Assembly (NCBI RefSeq): GCF_000219625.1
Contig: NC_018202.1
Coordinates: 310,001-374,000, forward strand
Source of the DNA: Zymoseptoria tritici IPO323
Lineage: Eukaryota > Ascomycota > Dothideomycetes > Mycosphaerellales > Mycosphaerellaceae
Reading direction: 5' to 3'
DNA: 64,000 bases
Shown here: positions 1 through 11,337 of the stretch, piece after piece
How positions within the stretch are numbered: the first letter of the stretch is position 1
Layout: every line of letters begins with the position of its first letter
The notes under the pieces: generated by a model
Databases searched by the model: none
Told to the model about the DNA's origin: nothing
The model's input: only the letters and a program-made list of their open reading frames with translations
Position numbers and translations under genes: made by a program

Positions 1-3000
1 CTCCGGCAAACGCAAGCAAAGACAAGCAGCAAACCTCAGCGATACGAACAATGACTATGCGGCACGCTGCGACGCCAGCGGACTGTCCCAGCGCGCTAAG
101 ACAGAGGCAAGACACTACAATATCGTCAGTTGCTGCTGGAAGGAAGACAGACCACGAAACGGATCGCACAGATCACGGCGTCTCATCGTACCGACAGCAA
201 CCGGAAGCAGACAGGAGGAATGGTTACCAAGTGTTTGTCTTGCGCCTGGGCAAGAATACGAAGATACAAGGCAGGAAGACGAACACTTGCCTGCAGAGCG
301 TCTTTTGGAAGCAAGCAGCACTGGAGACGGTCGAAACTTTTGTACACAGGAAGCATCATACTCTTACATCCAACCTGCAGAACTTCACACAGTCGTATCA
401 ATGTTCCAAGCCATGTCCGTTTCATACAAATATGCTGATGCTCCATGGCTAATGTTTCCTGGTTTCCCTGTACTCCAACTCAGCGACTGGATCGAAATCG
501 TCTTCCCGGATGTGCCACAGATCCATCGAGTTCTCGGCACGTCTATCCAAACCTGCAGTCTGGACTACATGAATCTCCACGTTGCTTATTGACTACCCTA
601 GCTAGATACCGCAGTGTTTTGACATTTCTCTGTCCTCTCTCCCCCCTGTGGGTCCAGTCACAATTCTACACGAGAGAAGACTCATCACGAGGGTTCTTGA
701 CCACTACCTTAGAACTACTCCCCCTGCCGTGCCGTTCTCATCACGAACCTTCTTGTTGTCCACACCACCTCTTCGTTCCATTTACGAAAAACCTCTCTCC
801 GTACTTTATACCAATCGGTCCGTTCGCATTTCCATTCGTCGCATTCATTTGCCAAAAACAGAAGGACCACACCACTTCTTGCCGGGGTTTTTTTTTTTAC
901 AAAACTCCGTGGATATCAACGATTCTATTCATCGCCAACGATACTCATAGTCATCTGCTTTTCAGTTATTTTATGTCTTCTCCTTTCCTTTCCTTTCCTT
1001 TCCATTCCTCTTCCTCTCCACGGGGCCAGCAAGAAAACATTATTCATGTTTCATACATACATACTTTGAACCGGGAGAGGAAAAATTGCATGCATGTATG
1101 TGTGTATGCATAATACGGTATCTGCACATGGAGGAGAGAGAAATTTCGTACGTTTGGAAAAATCTCCTGGACGCGGGAGGTTTTTTCTGATTGAGCGAGT
1201 TTTGCTCTCCTTTGATGGCGACGAGCTGGTCTGCTTTGCCGACATTACGGCTGGGAGTTGGACGAAAGACATTGGACGAGTATGTGCCTCCTTCTCCTTC
1301 TCCTCCTCCTCGTTGTCGAAAGGCTTTGGACTAATCCTGTCGCAGAGAGACTGCTGCACTAGCAAGTCCAATTCCCTCCCAGCCAGCCAGCACCGCTGTC
1401 CCGGCGGTCCACATCCGCAATCAGTTCCAAACCTCTCACCCAGCTCAAGCCCTCGCCATATTCTCCCGACCAAAGAGTTCTCGGAAGCAGACTTGGCCCC
1501 CCCCCAGCAAAAGCACCAGGACCATCAACTCCGACATCCCAACCTCGACCAACGAAAAACGCCGCGAAGAAACACAGACTTTTCGAAAGCATCCGGCGCT
1601 GGGAAAGTGCCTCGACATCAAATATCACACGATTACAATCCGCCAACGCACACCGCGCCGTCCCGCGAGCAGCGCATTTTTTCAAAACTCGTCGCCGCGC
1701 CCAATCCGACGCAACTCCTTCCTCCACGGCTAGGAGCGTGGAGCATTTCTCACCTCAAAACACGAAGCGCCAGAACGGAGAAAAAGTACAAAAACCCCCA
1801 CGAGGCGGGGTTTTTTTTCTCGAAAACGTGTCCGACGCCGATTGCGCCAAGTGTTGGTTTCTCTCTTTCGTTCTCTTCGCGCAGTCGGCGATGTTTTTTT
1901 TTTTTTTTTTTTTTTGCATGTGCGGTGTCTGATGGGGGCGGAAAGTATGCTGGACTGCAGCCGGTTATGCTTTCTGTCCTTTTGAAGATGATGCGCTTGA
2001 TGAACGGAGGAGCGGGAGGCGGGAGAGGGAGTGGGGTTTGCGAACGAGGATGGAATGAAGTTCTGGAGGGAGGGGATGGGCGGGGGGTTTTTTTTTTCTC
2101 TTTCTTGGAGAATCGCCGTATGTCCGGCGGGAGGGAAGCGGTGGGTGCGGCATGGCAATGCAAAGATGAAAGTGCGCAACGGTGCCTTTTGGGAAGATGG
2201 GAAATGCAACAATGTTTCCGAGGATTTTCGCATCTCCGGGCGCGGCGGGAGGCGACTTACTCGGTCCTGCTTGAGACTCGGCAATGCATGCAGCACGGCT
2301 ATTCGACTTGGGCTGATGTTCACGATCCGATTGGAAGAAAGACGGCGGTTGTTCAAGTCGGCACAGACGGGCGGAAGGGCGGAGGAGGAGGAGCGGGAAG
2401 GTCAGGCATTGATGATGATGCTGATGTTGATGATGTTATTGTTGTTGTTGTTGTTGTTGTTGTATGTAGCTCTCCCTCGTCGCCACTTCTGCGTGTGAGG
2501 TTGCGGTGGTCTGGCCAGCCATCGTGATCGACACGTTTGAGTGGTGAGTGAGGTGAGAGTGAACGATATCTATCGATACGGTCTGATCAATACGCGGGTG
2601 TAGACTGGGAAATACTCAAGCCAAGCATATTCCATCTACCTCATTACTGTACCAGAATCAATTCCACGTCCACCTCATGTCATTCATCCTGATCTTAACC
2701 AACTCATCACCCTCCACCACCTCATTAATCAACTCCTCCACCCTCATCCACCTCATTCACCTCATCCACCTCCATCATCCTCCATCCACTCCCGTCACGT
2801 CCCGTCCCCTCGGAAATTGACTGGCCAAGACTTCAAGCTCAGGCCTGAGGTGCTCCCGTCCCTCACAAACGAAGCGTGTCCCGTGCACAAGTCTACCTGC
2901 GAACACCTTTTCCCACCGCGTGCTACCGGTTCACCCACCCCACGCTCGCTCGCGCGAGATGAGAACATTGCTGGCTCCTCCTCCGCCAAGATTCACTCAG

Positions 3001-3448
3001 TCGGACATTCTCTCTTCCCTCCGACATCCTCACGCATGACCATCTCCTCTCCCTTCCGTCTCGGCTGCGATTCCCACTTTGAACCGCCACACCCATCTCC
3101 AATGTTCAAACGCCCGAATTGGCAGAGCACGGATTCACTCCATTTTGCGACCAAGTTTCGCCATGGTCCCGACCTGCTGGATAGGAGCGGAGCCACTCCA
3201 CCCGCGCTCTCGGTACGCGACAATAGTTCAACCGCGAACTATCGGACATTCATTGCTCGCACGACCGCAGCGCGCATGAGGAGATGCACTCACGATGTCA
3301 CGATGAACGACCGCCAGCCGCGTCCAATTCCGAGCATACCCATCGCCGGTGATACTACTGGCTGGTCATTGATGTCATCGATTCCGCCTCCTCCCAGCAC
3401 GTTTCCGCGCGTGGAAGGGACGGTCAAGCGCTCGGCGTCGTCCCTGAA
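1..3448. other. No supported gene; low-complexity DNA
   Basis: This stretch has long pyrimidine-rich runs, a 22-base T run at 1894-1915, a TTG/GTT microsatellite at about 2438-2462 and CCTCATCCA-type short repeats at about 2690-2790. Several long open frames cross it, including one of 477 codons starting at 1094. They run through the T run (poly-Phe) and the GTT run (poly-Val), have no recognisable domain and are matched by equally open antisense frames. The composition fits leader, promoter or intergenic DNA better than coding sequence. Confidence 0.5.
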
Positions 3449-3636
3449 ATCAGGGCGAACCCATGTGAACAGGAGTTCGCATGCGACTTTCCGATGAACC
3501 CAAGGCCATCTCCGCGAAAGGTTTCCTGCCCGTCTACCCGTTATCAGGGCGAACCCATGTGAACAGGAGTTCGCATGCACCTTTCCGATGAACCCAAGGC
3601 CATCTCCGCGAAAGGTTTCCTGCCCGTCTACCCGTT
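3449..3636. repeat. 94-bp tandem duplication
   Basis: Two adjacent copies of a 94-bp unit (3449-3542 and 3543-3636) differ at only two neighbouring bases (GCGAC against GCACC). Near identity implies a recent duplication. It lies about 0.7 kb upstream of the gene starting at 4356. Confidence 0.95.
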
Positions 3637-3778
3637 CGCTGTCCATCCCTGCTCAAACACCCTAGCGGGCCGCGGAGTGGAAGATCTTCTGCCTCATCGT
3701 ATGCAGTCCTCTCCACTCTTCCCTGAGTCTCACAATCCGCTCCGGCTTCTTGCCTGCGCTGTGAAATTCTTGTTTCAA

Positions 3779-3877
3779 AGGAAGCAGCAGGAAGGCTCGT
3801 GCTGATCAGCAACTGATCTGTCTTGGAGGCAAGCAGCAGGAAGTCTCCTGCTAATCAGTAGCCTTGCTGTCTCGAAG
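3779..3877. repeat. 49-bp imperfect tandem repeat
   Basis: Two diverged copies of a roughly 49-bp unit share AAGCAGCAGGAAG, then TCxxGCTxATCAG. They sit in the promoter-side DNA of the gene at 4356. Confidence 0.7.
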
Positions 3878-4355
3878 GAGGTATACTTCACGATGCGCGG
3901 AAAGTATCCCACCGCTCTCTCTTCCTGTCCTGCAACTTTCCGTGGTCGTGGCGTTGCTTTAGCAACATCCTTGATTCAGTGCAGAAAGACTACTGGAAGG
4001 AAATTCGTGTGTCTAGAGCGCTGTTCCATCTTTTCCAAGCAGCTGCCTTTGCTGTTAAAACCCATCTTCCTCTTGTAATGATCCCGCCATCGACAAGACG
4101 GTCCTTTACATTCCAAGCCAAATCAGGTGTGAGTCGGATACTATTCTAAATTCTCTCGCTCGACTTCGATTGATCAACTCTCTTCTCTCTTCGACATCTC
4201 GGAGCACCGCACCCGGCCGGCCGTCACTACTTCATCGTCGACTACAACCCTCTACAAACGCCTCTCGAAACACCAGGCCGGCTTGTCTTGGACCATCACA
4301 GCAACTCCACACCCGCTCGATATCCTCGCTCGAGAAGGAAAAAGACAACTTCACA

Positions 4356-5837
4356 ATGAAACCCCACCGCAATGCAGAGCCCATCCACGAATACTATGCC
4401 AAAGAGCTAGACATTGAGGCGGCTTTGGCCTCGGTCTCCTGCCCAATCCGGATCTTCCTTACACACAAATCCGTTGCATGCAGAGGCCACATCGGTCCCT
4501 ACCGCATGGAGCGCATCTTCACCCTCCTCGAAGATCTACATTTCTACAAGTCCTTCAACGCCTCGTCGAACTCCCACGCTATTGCCACCATCGCCCGCAT
4601 CAGTTATCTGATCGTCAAGTCCCTCTTCTGCTCCAAGCACAAAGCGGAGGACTACCAGGAATATTCACAACCCCTATACGACCAGATCTACTCTAGTGCT
4701 CTAGACTGTAAGATCTTCCAGTGCTACGACGGGCGAGATTGGGATCGCGAGTTTCGAAGCATTACTGGGATAATGCAGAGGAACACGAAGCGCGCTCGCG
4801 AGGAGGAGGGAGAGGAGGAGGAAAATGAGATGATCCAGCCGTCAGCACTCAAGAAGCTCCGTCCATCAACCACTGCCAACTCTTCCGCCCTCTCGTCGAA
4901 CGGTTCAACCGACGAGGGAGACATCGTCTGCCCGCCGAGTGATGATCCCTTCTGGAACAATCTTCCCTGGCCGTCGACCGATCCCCTCTGGCAGCAGCAG
5001 CAGCAGTCCTCCGTCAACATTGATACTGTCACATCGCTACATGGAGGAGATGCGCTGCTGGGAGGGAACAAGGTCCAACAGATGAAGTCTGACACCCACT
5101 GGTGGCTTACTCCACTTCCTCCTCGACCATCAGGCGACAACACGTTGAAGGCTCATCGGCTCATCCTTCCCAACGACGGTTTCCAGCCATCTGCTCCTCC
5201 TCTGCCATCAGGCGACAACACGTTGAAGGCTCATCAGCACATCTTTCCAAACAACGGTTTCCAGCCATCTACTCCTCCTCTGCCATCGGGCGACGACACG
5301 TTGAAGGCTCATCAGCACATCGTCCCAAACGATGGTTTCCAGCCATCTGCTATGATGACGATGACGGCCTGCCAGGCGTCCCCATTGGTGGAGAAGCTGG
5401 CTCGTATCAACGCCCATGTTGGTAGCTCCTCGTCCTCGTCGTCGATGGGGAGCAACGTTGACCCCGTCACATCGCAGCAGCAGAGAGGTGTGTCTATTGA
5501 AGGGAACGAATTCATGCATTTCAATGACATCAATTTCGACGACATGACCTTCAACGACATGACCTTCAACTTCACCGAAACCAACTTCAACGGCATGTCC
5601 TACAGCGACACATGGCTTGATCCATTTCTTCACCAATCAAACGCCCCGTCAGTGACCAACACCTCAACCCAGCAACCCCTCCAACCAGACATCGCTAGCA
5701 CCTCCAAGGTGTCATCTACGGTGAACAGCAGTGCCGCCAATTCCGAGCCAGCCTCCTCACAGACCACTACTCCCAACCTGTTCACGGACAAAGCTGCGGA
5801 TGACCTACTGAAGGAGCTGTTCCCGGATGCCGACTGA
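4356..5837 (+). CDS. Probable nuclear protein with 26-residue repeats
   Basis: I do not recognise the family. One uninterrupted frame of 493 codons starts at an ATG in good context (CACAATGAA) and ends at TGA. The frame is open back to about 4170 but has no earlier ATG. The first 130 residues or so look globular, with several aromatic residues. Residues near 143-168 (TKRAREEE, then KKLRP) read as a bipartite nuclear localisation signal. Three 26-residue repeats occupy about 258-335, with cores SGDNTLKAHQ and GFQPS. A Phe/Asp-rich stretch near 390-425 (FNDMTFNDM) and the tail LLKELFPDAD resemble activation segments, so a nuclear regulatory role is inferred. No intron is needed. It is one of the few undamaged genes in the window. 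Confidence 0.75.
   Translation: MKPHRNAEPIHEYYAKELDIEAALASVSCPIRIFLTHKSVACRGHIGPYRMERIFTLLEDLHFYKSFNASSNSHAIATIARISYLIVKSLFCSKHKAEDYQEYSQPLYDQIYSSALDCKIFQCYDGRDWDREFRSITGIMQRNTKRAREEEGEEEENEMIQPSALKKLRPSTTANSSALSSNGSTDEGDIVCPPSDDPFWNNLPWPSTDPLWQQQQQSSVNIDTVTSLHGGDALLGGNKVQQMKSDTHWWLTPLPPRPSGDNTLKAHRLILPNDGFQPSAPPLPSGDNTLKAHQHIFPNNGFQPSTPPLPSGDDTLKAHQHIVPNDGFQPSAMMTMTACQASPLVEKLARINAHVGSSSSSSSMGSNVDPVTSQQQRGVSIEGNEFMHFNDINFDDMTFNDMTFNFTETNFNGMSYSDTWLDPFLHQSNAPSVTNTSTQQPLQPDIASTSKVSSTVNSSAANSEPASSQTTTPNLFTDKAADDLLKELFPDAD
5127..5360 (+). repeat. Three in-frame 78-bp repeats
   Basis: Three copies start at 5127, 5205 and 5283, each 78 bp long (26 codons), inside the gene at 4356-5837. Copies two and three share AAGGCTCATCAGCACATC. 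The period is a multiple of three, so copy-number change would keep the frame. Confidence 0.9.
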
Positions 5838-6585
5838 GGTGTTTGAGAGTTTGGCTGTATTCTCCGGCTGTATTGGATAGATGGTGTGGCAAAATATCGC
5901 TGCTACGAAATACTACGGTCCAGCGAATGAAGTGGAAGGAAACTTGACGAAATTTGGAGGAAATGCTCAAAGATGGAAGATGAGGAACGTACGAGAGAGC
6001 TCTGATGGAGATGTGGATTGGATTGGGACATGGTCTTGCGACTTCTGCATGATGCGGTCTTTTTGTCCTGACGGCCTGATCAAACATGTCGCGCGGAATG
6101 GATACAGAACATCAAAATTTTTCCTTGCAACTTTTGATTCTTGAGATTTTATCTTCTTCTTCTTCGGTTTGATGGATTGGGAGGAGGGCAAGCGGCATTT
6201 GACCCGTCTCGTTCATAGACCATCATCATCATCATCATCATCATCATCACCTTTTGTCGCCTGTGGGTTGTAGCATTTCTTGTAGGAAATATTCGAGACG
6301 AGTTGGAATGACGCCTGAGGCCGGAAAAGCGAAATGACGCCTGATGCCGGAAAACGAAATGACGCCTGAGGCCGGAAAAGCGAAAGTCGGGATCAGGCGG
6401 TAGAACGTTTTGCCCTTCCCTTGTTCTGGACATTGAACCAAACATGAACCAAACAACGACAAAACATAAACCAAGGACACTCTCGTCCCTCTCGCTCTCT
6501 TCTTCCTGTGGAACACAGAGCATCGGCGTCGGACAGACGTTCACCCCTACCGCCCCCAACTTACATCCCCACCCCCTACTACGCC
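5838..6585. other. Intergenic DNA with microsatellite and 25-bp repeats
   Basis: No gene is supported here. The stretch holds an ATC microsatellite (about 6222-6249) and three tandem copies of a roughly 25-bp unit (GACGCCTGAGGCCGGAAAA) at 6306-6386. Confidence 0.6.
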
Positions 6586-7123
6586 ATGTCCCCACCAACC
6601 GCCGAATGCTCAGCATCCAAGACGACGAAGACGACCACTACCACGACCCGAACCACCACCCGAGTCAAGATTACGCAGCTCTGGCTAGCAAGCAAAGCCG
6701 AGATCAAGTTCACCTTCCAAGCACTCACAAAAGTGGAACGTACGTCTTCCTCTCCTTCTACCCTTCACCCGACCCAATCCTCCCATCGATCAATCCTCAG
6801 CAGTCAAATCTACAGCAGTCAAGCAAGCAAGCAAGCAAGCAAGAAAGAAAGGAAAACTCACACAGATATGCAACACAATTACAGTCCGCTGGCTCATCCT
6901 ATGCCTTACCATCGTCTCGCTCGTCCTTCTCGCCGGCACGCTTTCTTCTTTCTCCTCCTCCTCCCCCTACTGGACCAAGAAGTCAGCCTCTCCAGTTCAG
7001 TCGAGGAGTCCTCCTCCGACAACGACATCGACGACGGGGAGCGAAAATCGAGGTGCGTGTGCGGGGGACTCGGGGGGTGTGGCTGTTTGTCCGATGCCGG
7101 ATGTGGGGTATTTGAATTGGTGA
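6586..7123 (+). CDS. Small spliced protein with one membrane segment (candidate)
   Basis: Exon 1 is 6586-6739, beginning at an ATG in GCCATGTCC context and encoding a Ser/Thr-rich N-terminus followed by LWLASKAEIKFTFQ. A GTACGT donor at 6740 and an ATTACAG acceptor ending at 6884 would remove 145 bp. Exon 2 (6885-7123) then continues in frame with one strongly hydrophobic span near residues 53-73 (LILCLTIVSLVLLAGTL), a Ser/Pro/Thr linker and a TGA, giving about 130 residues. No family is recognised. A membrane location is inferred from the hydrophobic span only. The splice pair, and therefore the join of the two parts, is a proposal. Confidence 0.45.
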
Positions 7124-7660
7124 AAGGAGGGGAAGATGGGGGGAGGGATGGAAAAGGGGAAGTAAGGGAGGGAGACAGTATTGTGGGCCAGAAGCGTGGG
7201 TGAGGGAGATGTCAGCGGTTGGGAGGAGGGTTGATAGATGGGACTGGGATGTGTGGGGTTTGGGTGACGCGGGAGTCTAGAGGGGAGGACGGAGGAGGAG
7301 AGGTAATTTGACAGAGGCAGAGGGCGGATTGGGGAGTTACGCAGACGGAGGGACAGTCCAGTCATCGAATGTGTTCGGGCGGAAAAGCGACGATTTGCTG
7401 CTGCGAACGGGGCTACGGCTCCCAATCGGCGTACGTTCGTGCGTGCGCGGTACCTTGGACATACGGTCAGTACGTCAACACCTTCTCCAACTCAAGACAT
7501 GGGATCGACAACATCTACCGCCGACGGTGGTTGTGAACAGCAGCCTTGATGTTGTGAACGGCTGCTGCGATATTGATGTCGGTGGCCGTGGCTTGGGGAG
7601 TAGTAGAGCGGCTCGTCAACAGCTGCTATAGAATATACGCGCCTATGATATTGCTCAAAC
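7124..7660. other. No gene seen
   Basis: G-rich sequence, then mixed sequence. Open frames on both strands are short or biased in composition. Nothing is supported. Confidence 0.4.
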
Positions 7661-8600
7661 TCAGCTCCACTGATATTCATAGACATATGGAATTAATCCA
7701 CTGACCCAAGATTCCCCGAGCAACTCGAACATACCGTCCTCGTCTGCTCTCGCGCGCTTGACCTCTTCTTGCGACCGGAATTTCCGCGACAGGCCCATCT
7801 CTTCTCTGTTGCAGATATAATCCTGATTCACGATAGCGATCGGGGAGGGCACCCAAGGTAGTTGAATCGTGATCGAAGGCGGCGGCTCCATGTCTGGGGT
7901 CGTTCTTCGCGGCGCTGGCGGTCTTTGTTTTACAGCTGGGCGCGAGTAGCAGTAGCTTGTTCGCAAACTTCGGCAAGTTCCTGCCTCGTCTCCTTGAGCT
8001 TCTACTTCGTCGCCTAAGCTTCTCCGTCATCGCCCTGAGCTTCTTCTTCATCTCCTGAAGCTTTGCCCGGAACTGGCCCAGCTTGTCGTCTAGGTCGCCG
8101 GCTGTGCGTCTTTCCTCGGCAATAGTCATCCGCATTCCCGTCTGCGCGAATACCACTTCGAGCAGCAGCTAAATGCGCCCATCCAATCTGTGCCTCGAGC
8201 CTATGGTTTGCCTTCTTTCAGCATATCCCAACTATCCTCTTGCGCGGTCCAGGACAGACGGCACGGTGGGCGAAGCCGGGTCCAATGATGTTATCCAGTC
8301 CCGAGACTGCGTTGCATGCAGATTGAAGTTCTTGTCCTCTTCCATAAGCCGGACGCCATGTTTCGAGCTTTACTCCGTCCCCAACGGCAGTAAAGTAGCC
8401 GTTCGTGGGTGCTGCGACGATCGTCGGGCCTGCGCTCTCTATCGAGAGGTGCTGGTAGGTGAAAGGGAAGCCATTGCCGAGAGTGATCCGCTCAAAGTTG
8501 CGACTTCATCGACGGATGGGACGAAGGGATGGAAGCCATCCATCTGATCGTGCCGCTGATCAATGTCGGCATCGCCCTGGTGGCCGCCCGGATTGCTGCC
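7661..8600 (-). pseudogene. Frame-broken coding fragment with coiled coil
   Basis: Reading the minus strand downward, one frame (about 8505-8230) has coding-like composition with NGYFTAVGDGVKLETW. A second frame at 8156-8010 encodes a charged helical stretch (KLGQFRAKLQEMKKKLRAMT) that should form a coiled coil. A third frame at 7900-7661 gives IAIVNQDYICNREEMGLS and ends in a stop. The three are in different registers and I see no clear splice sites joining them, so they look like one gene broken by small indels. It lies just downstream of the C48-like relic at 8622-9704 and may be its 3' part. Confidence 0.3.
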
Positions 8601-8621
8601 AAAGCTTTGCTCGTGAAATCA

Positions 8622-9704
8622 TCATTCTCCTCTCTTACTTTTCCTAGACAGCGACTTTACTTCTTTAGCATCCGGGGCCATACAACAGGTTGACCTTCCG
8701 ACCGGGAAGAGTCTTGGTGAGATGTATTCCGACAAAGCTTGAAGTTCCATCTCTGAGAAGAACAACGACTGTATGAGCTCCAGGACGAAGTTCGTCTCGT
8801 CTTCCAGTCGATCCATGCATTGCGAGAACATGAGGTGCTCCTTGGCTACCTTGCCGTCGTAATTTTTCTCTGCTGTCTGGATAAAGGCAACACCGATCTC
8901 ATGAAGTTGGACCAGCATCCAATCGGGGGAAGATCCGTATCCACGGCGATGTTGTTTTCATCCGCCTCGGCAAGTAGTCGGAAAGCTCTTCGCCAGACTT
9001 CCGGGATGACCTGTCCGCGGTGACATTGGTGCCCATGCAGGACTGCCTCAACAGTCACATAGGTTCGGCGCAGTCGCACGAGTTGCGCTGCAGCAGATTG
9101 TTCAAGGGGCGTTCGTGCTGCCACGCTCCAACGTCGGGATCAAATGGCTCGCGGTTCACAATCACAGTATTAGGCGGTGTTTGGTGCTTGGAGACGCAAG
9201 CTGCAGACCTCAATACCTGACCTAACATGGGGAGGTCTGTGGCACCATCGTTCGGGTCGTGAAGGAAGTATCTTCCATGTGGTCGATCCAAAACAGCCAA
9301 TATAAAGTCATTGTCCTGGTTCGAGACGTAGTAGACTGCCTCGGCCGCCGAGCGTTAGACTCCCCGTGCCGCCGAAGTCATAGATCCGTCGTCTAGAGCA
9401 TTCATTTGGAGATGTGGCCGGTGATCTTGGTATTGATATCAAGGAGCTTGATGAGCCAAGCGATAGCTCCTTTTTGGTGCGTGAAATCTCGTTGGCAAAT
9501 GACTTTCAGCAGGTGTGTAACGTCGTTGTTCGTAACGGAGAGTGGATGCGGTGGGCGAGCGACTTTCTCGGGACGACAGGACTGTTTGACGTGCGAGGCG
9601 GATGCACTGTGCCCGGGCTTGTGAGCGCGGTCTGCAGAAGTACTCAGAGTCAACGGGGCCGTAAACAGGAAAGACCCCGGGTTGGACTTCAGGCCAAGCG
9701 ACAA
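8622..9704 (-). pseudogene. Relic of a C48 (Ulp1-like) peptidase family protein
   Basis: Three registers in sequence give a C48-like core. About 9335-9080 encodes NDFILAVLDRPHGRYFLHDP, matching the usual strand pair in which HW-x-L-A-V is followed by an Asp; here DF replaces HW and the Asp is kept. The register then reaches NSCDCAEP, where the family has the catalytic DCG. One base later the frame shifts, and 9080-8925 continues as YVTVEAVLHG and VIPEVWRRAFRLLA, the helix expected after the cysteine. A further shift leads to 8918-8622 (VQLHEIGVAFIQTAEK). CTAAC followed by GGCAG at about 9336-9358 is a good intron 3' end just before the core. 9704-9402 probably encodes the preceding part. It is unlikely to make an active protein. 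Homology is judged by eye. Confidence 0.55.
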
Positions 9705-9883
9705 CGGAGAATGATCCGCAAGATGTGTGTTGCCTTTTGCCGCTGCTCGATCTCCGTCTCTTTATTGCTGTCTGCACTCCCGTGCTTGCGATCTGGTTGC
9801 ACATCTACGTTCTATGCGGATGTTACCAGTCCAGACGTGGGTTCTTTGTAATGCTTGACGTTTTGGAAGGTCCAACGAAATGA

Positions 9884-10477
9884 CTACGCCTCTGGCGACG
9901 TTTGCCGCATTGGTCTGGCTTTTGCTGAGTTGCGTGGGATTCCAAGGTGGGCTGCATCGGCAATGTTGCCCGCCGGTCTAGCCTGGCGACGGTCGCTATC
10001 GTCTACATGGATGGGTGATGAGCTGGGAGGATCGGTCGCCGAGTCGAAGCTGTTCTCGAGACTGGATTGAGGCTCGGCTTCGGACCTTGTTGCGCCCAGG
10101 GTTGTTCCAGATTCGCATTGGTCACATGCTGTGACCAATTCGACTTTGATGGCTTTGACTTCGAAAGTGCCTTTGTCTGTGAGTTGCCGGGTCCATTGCC
10201 AGTACCGTTCGCAGAGTTCCGGCTCCGGCTTTGCCATAGACTGGATCGAGGATGTCGGCTCTGGTTGCGGGAGAGCAATACGTCTTGCCGCTGCTATTTC
10301 TTTCGGCTGGGATATGTTCGTTGTAGTATTTCCGTCAGCATTGGTAGTGTCGGATTCGTCTCCTCTAGTGGCTCTTGCGGAGCCGAGAATGTGCGTCAGC
10401 ACCTGGAACCATTTGAAGTGTGGTTTTGGGCGCTGCAGTCGTTCGCGAGCGTAGCAGGATGTTTCCAAAAGCCGCAT
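9884..10477 (-). CDS. Hypothetical protein, 197 codons
   Basis: The frame starts at an ATG and ends at a stop, with coding-like codon use. The product is hydrophilic, rich in Ser, Pro and charged residues. A possible folded patch is LCERYWQWTRQLTDKGTF. No domain, signal peptide or membrane segment is seen. It lies just upstream of the C48-like relic on the same strand, so it could be a 5' exon of that gene rather than an independent one. Confidence 0.3.
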   Translation of the reverse strand: MRLLETSCYARERLQRPKPHFKWFQVLTHILGSARATRGDESDTTNADGNTTTNISQPKEIAAARRIALPQPEPTSSIQSMAKPEPELCERYWQWTRQLTDKGTFEVKAIKVELVTACDQCESGTTLGATRSEAEPQSSLENSFDSATDPPSSSPIHVDDSDRRQARPAGNIADAAHLGIPRNSAKARPMRQTSPEA

Positions 10478-10990
10478 GATAGCGTATCCACGCCAACATC
10501 ACGCACGAGTTGTTGCGGGCGTAGGTTCTAGGGCGACTTCTCCACCGAGTTCAGCCTCTTCTCAATGTCGCTCATCTTTTCCCCAGTCTGGTCGGCGTTT
10601 GCGAATTTACCGTTTGCTTTGGTCTGAGATCCCACGCTCGCCATTTGTCAAATTGCACGGTCCAAGAATGACAATCGGACGTCGGAACGACTTTGTCTCA
10701 CCTGCGCCCACCTCCCTACTCTCGCCCTCGGAGAATTACCTTATCGCGCACGCTTGGGAGAAGTACGGCATCCTTTCGTTCTTGTCCCTACACCTTGCCA
10801 CCTGCAATGCGAGAGAGAGACAAGGTGTATTTTTTGGAATTGGGACGAGTTTTGGGCTTGGGGTGAGGGAGCCATTGACCCTTTTGTGGTTCAGTTCTGA
10901 ATTGGATTGGTTTGGGTTAGTTTGCTGGGCTGTGGTCTGTCTTTGACCGCCCGTGGGTTTTGGCGTTGTTGCTTTGTTTGCCTTTTTTGA

Positions 10991-11020
10991 ATTCGGTTAC
11001 ATTCGGTTACATTCGGTTGC
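10991..11020. repeat. 10-bp tandem repeat, three copies
   Basis: ATTCGGTTAC occurs twice in succession, followed by ATTCGGTTGC. A second short array, TGTCCGTCGGCACTGT, repeats at about 11274-11316. Confidence 0.85.
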
Positions 11021-11337
11021 ATGATACCCACATTGTTAAGATTCGAGGAAAAGAGACGGGCCATCTGCTCCGACTCGGATCCGCCGGCTGAGGTAGAGTC
11101 GCCGCATGTGCGGGATAGTCATGCTGTGGAATATCGACTTCGTCGCCGGACGGCAGCCAGGGAACATTCATAAGGTCTCACAGTTGATGTCCCAATCGAT
11201 GTCCCAGTCGAACTCTCCGACGACATCGAGGTGGCAGGAGTCATTCGGCGATGGGAGACACTGTCTGCTCCGCCTGTCCGTCGGCACTGTTGTCCGTCGG
11301 CACTGTTGTCCGTCGGCTTGGGCGTGGGGACAGAGTT

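Noticed and set aside
1094..2527. 477-codon open frame on the plus strand
   Set aside because: It runs through a 22-base T run and a GTT microsatellite, has no domain and is matched by long antisense frames. Composition explains its openness.
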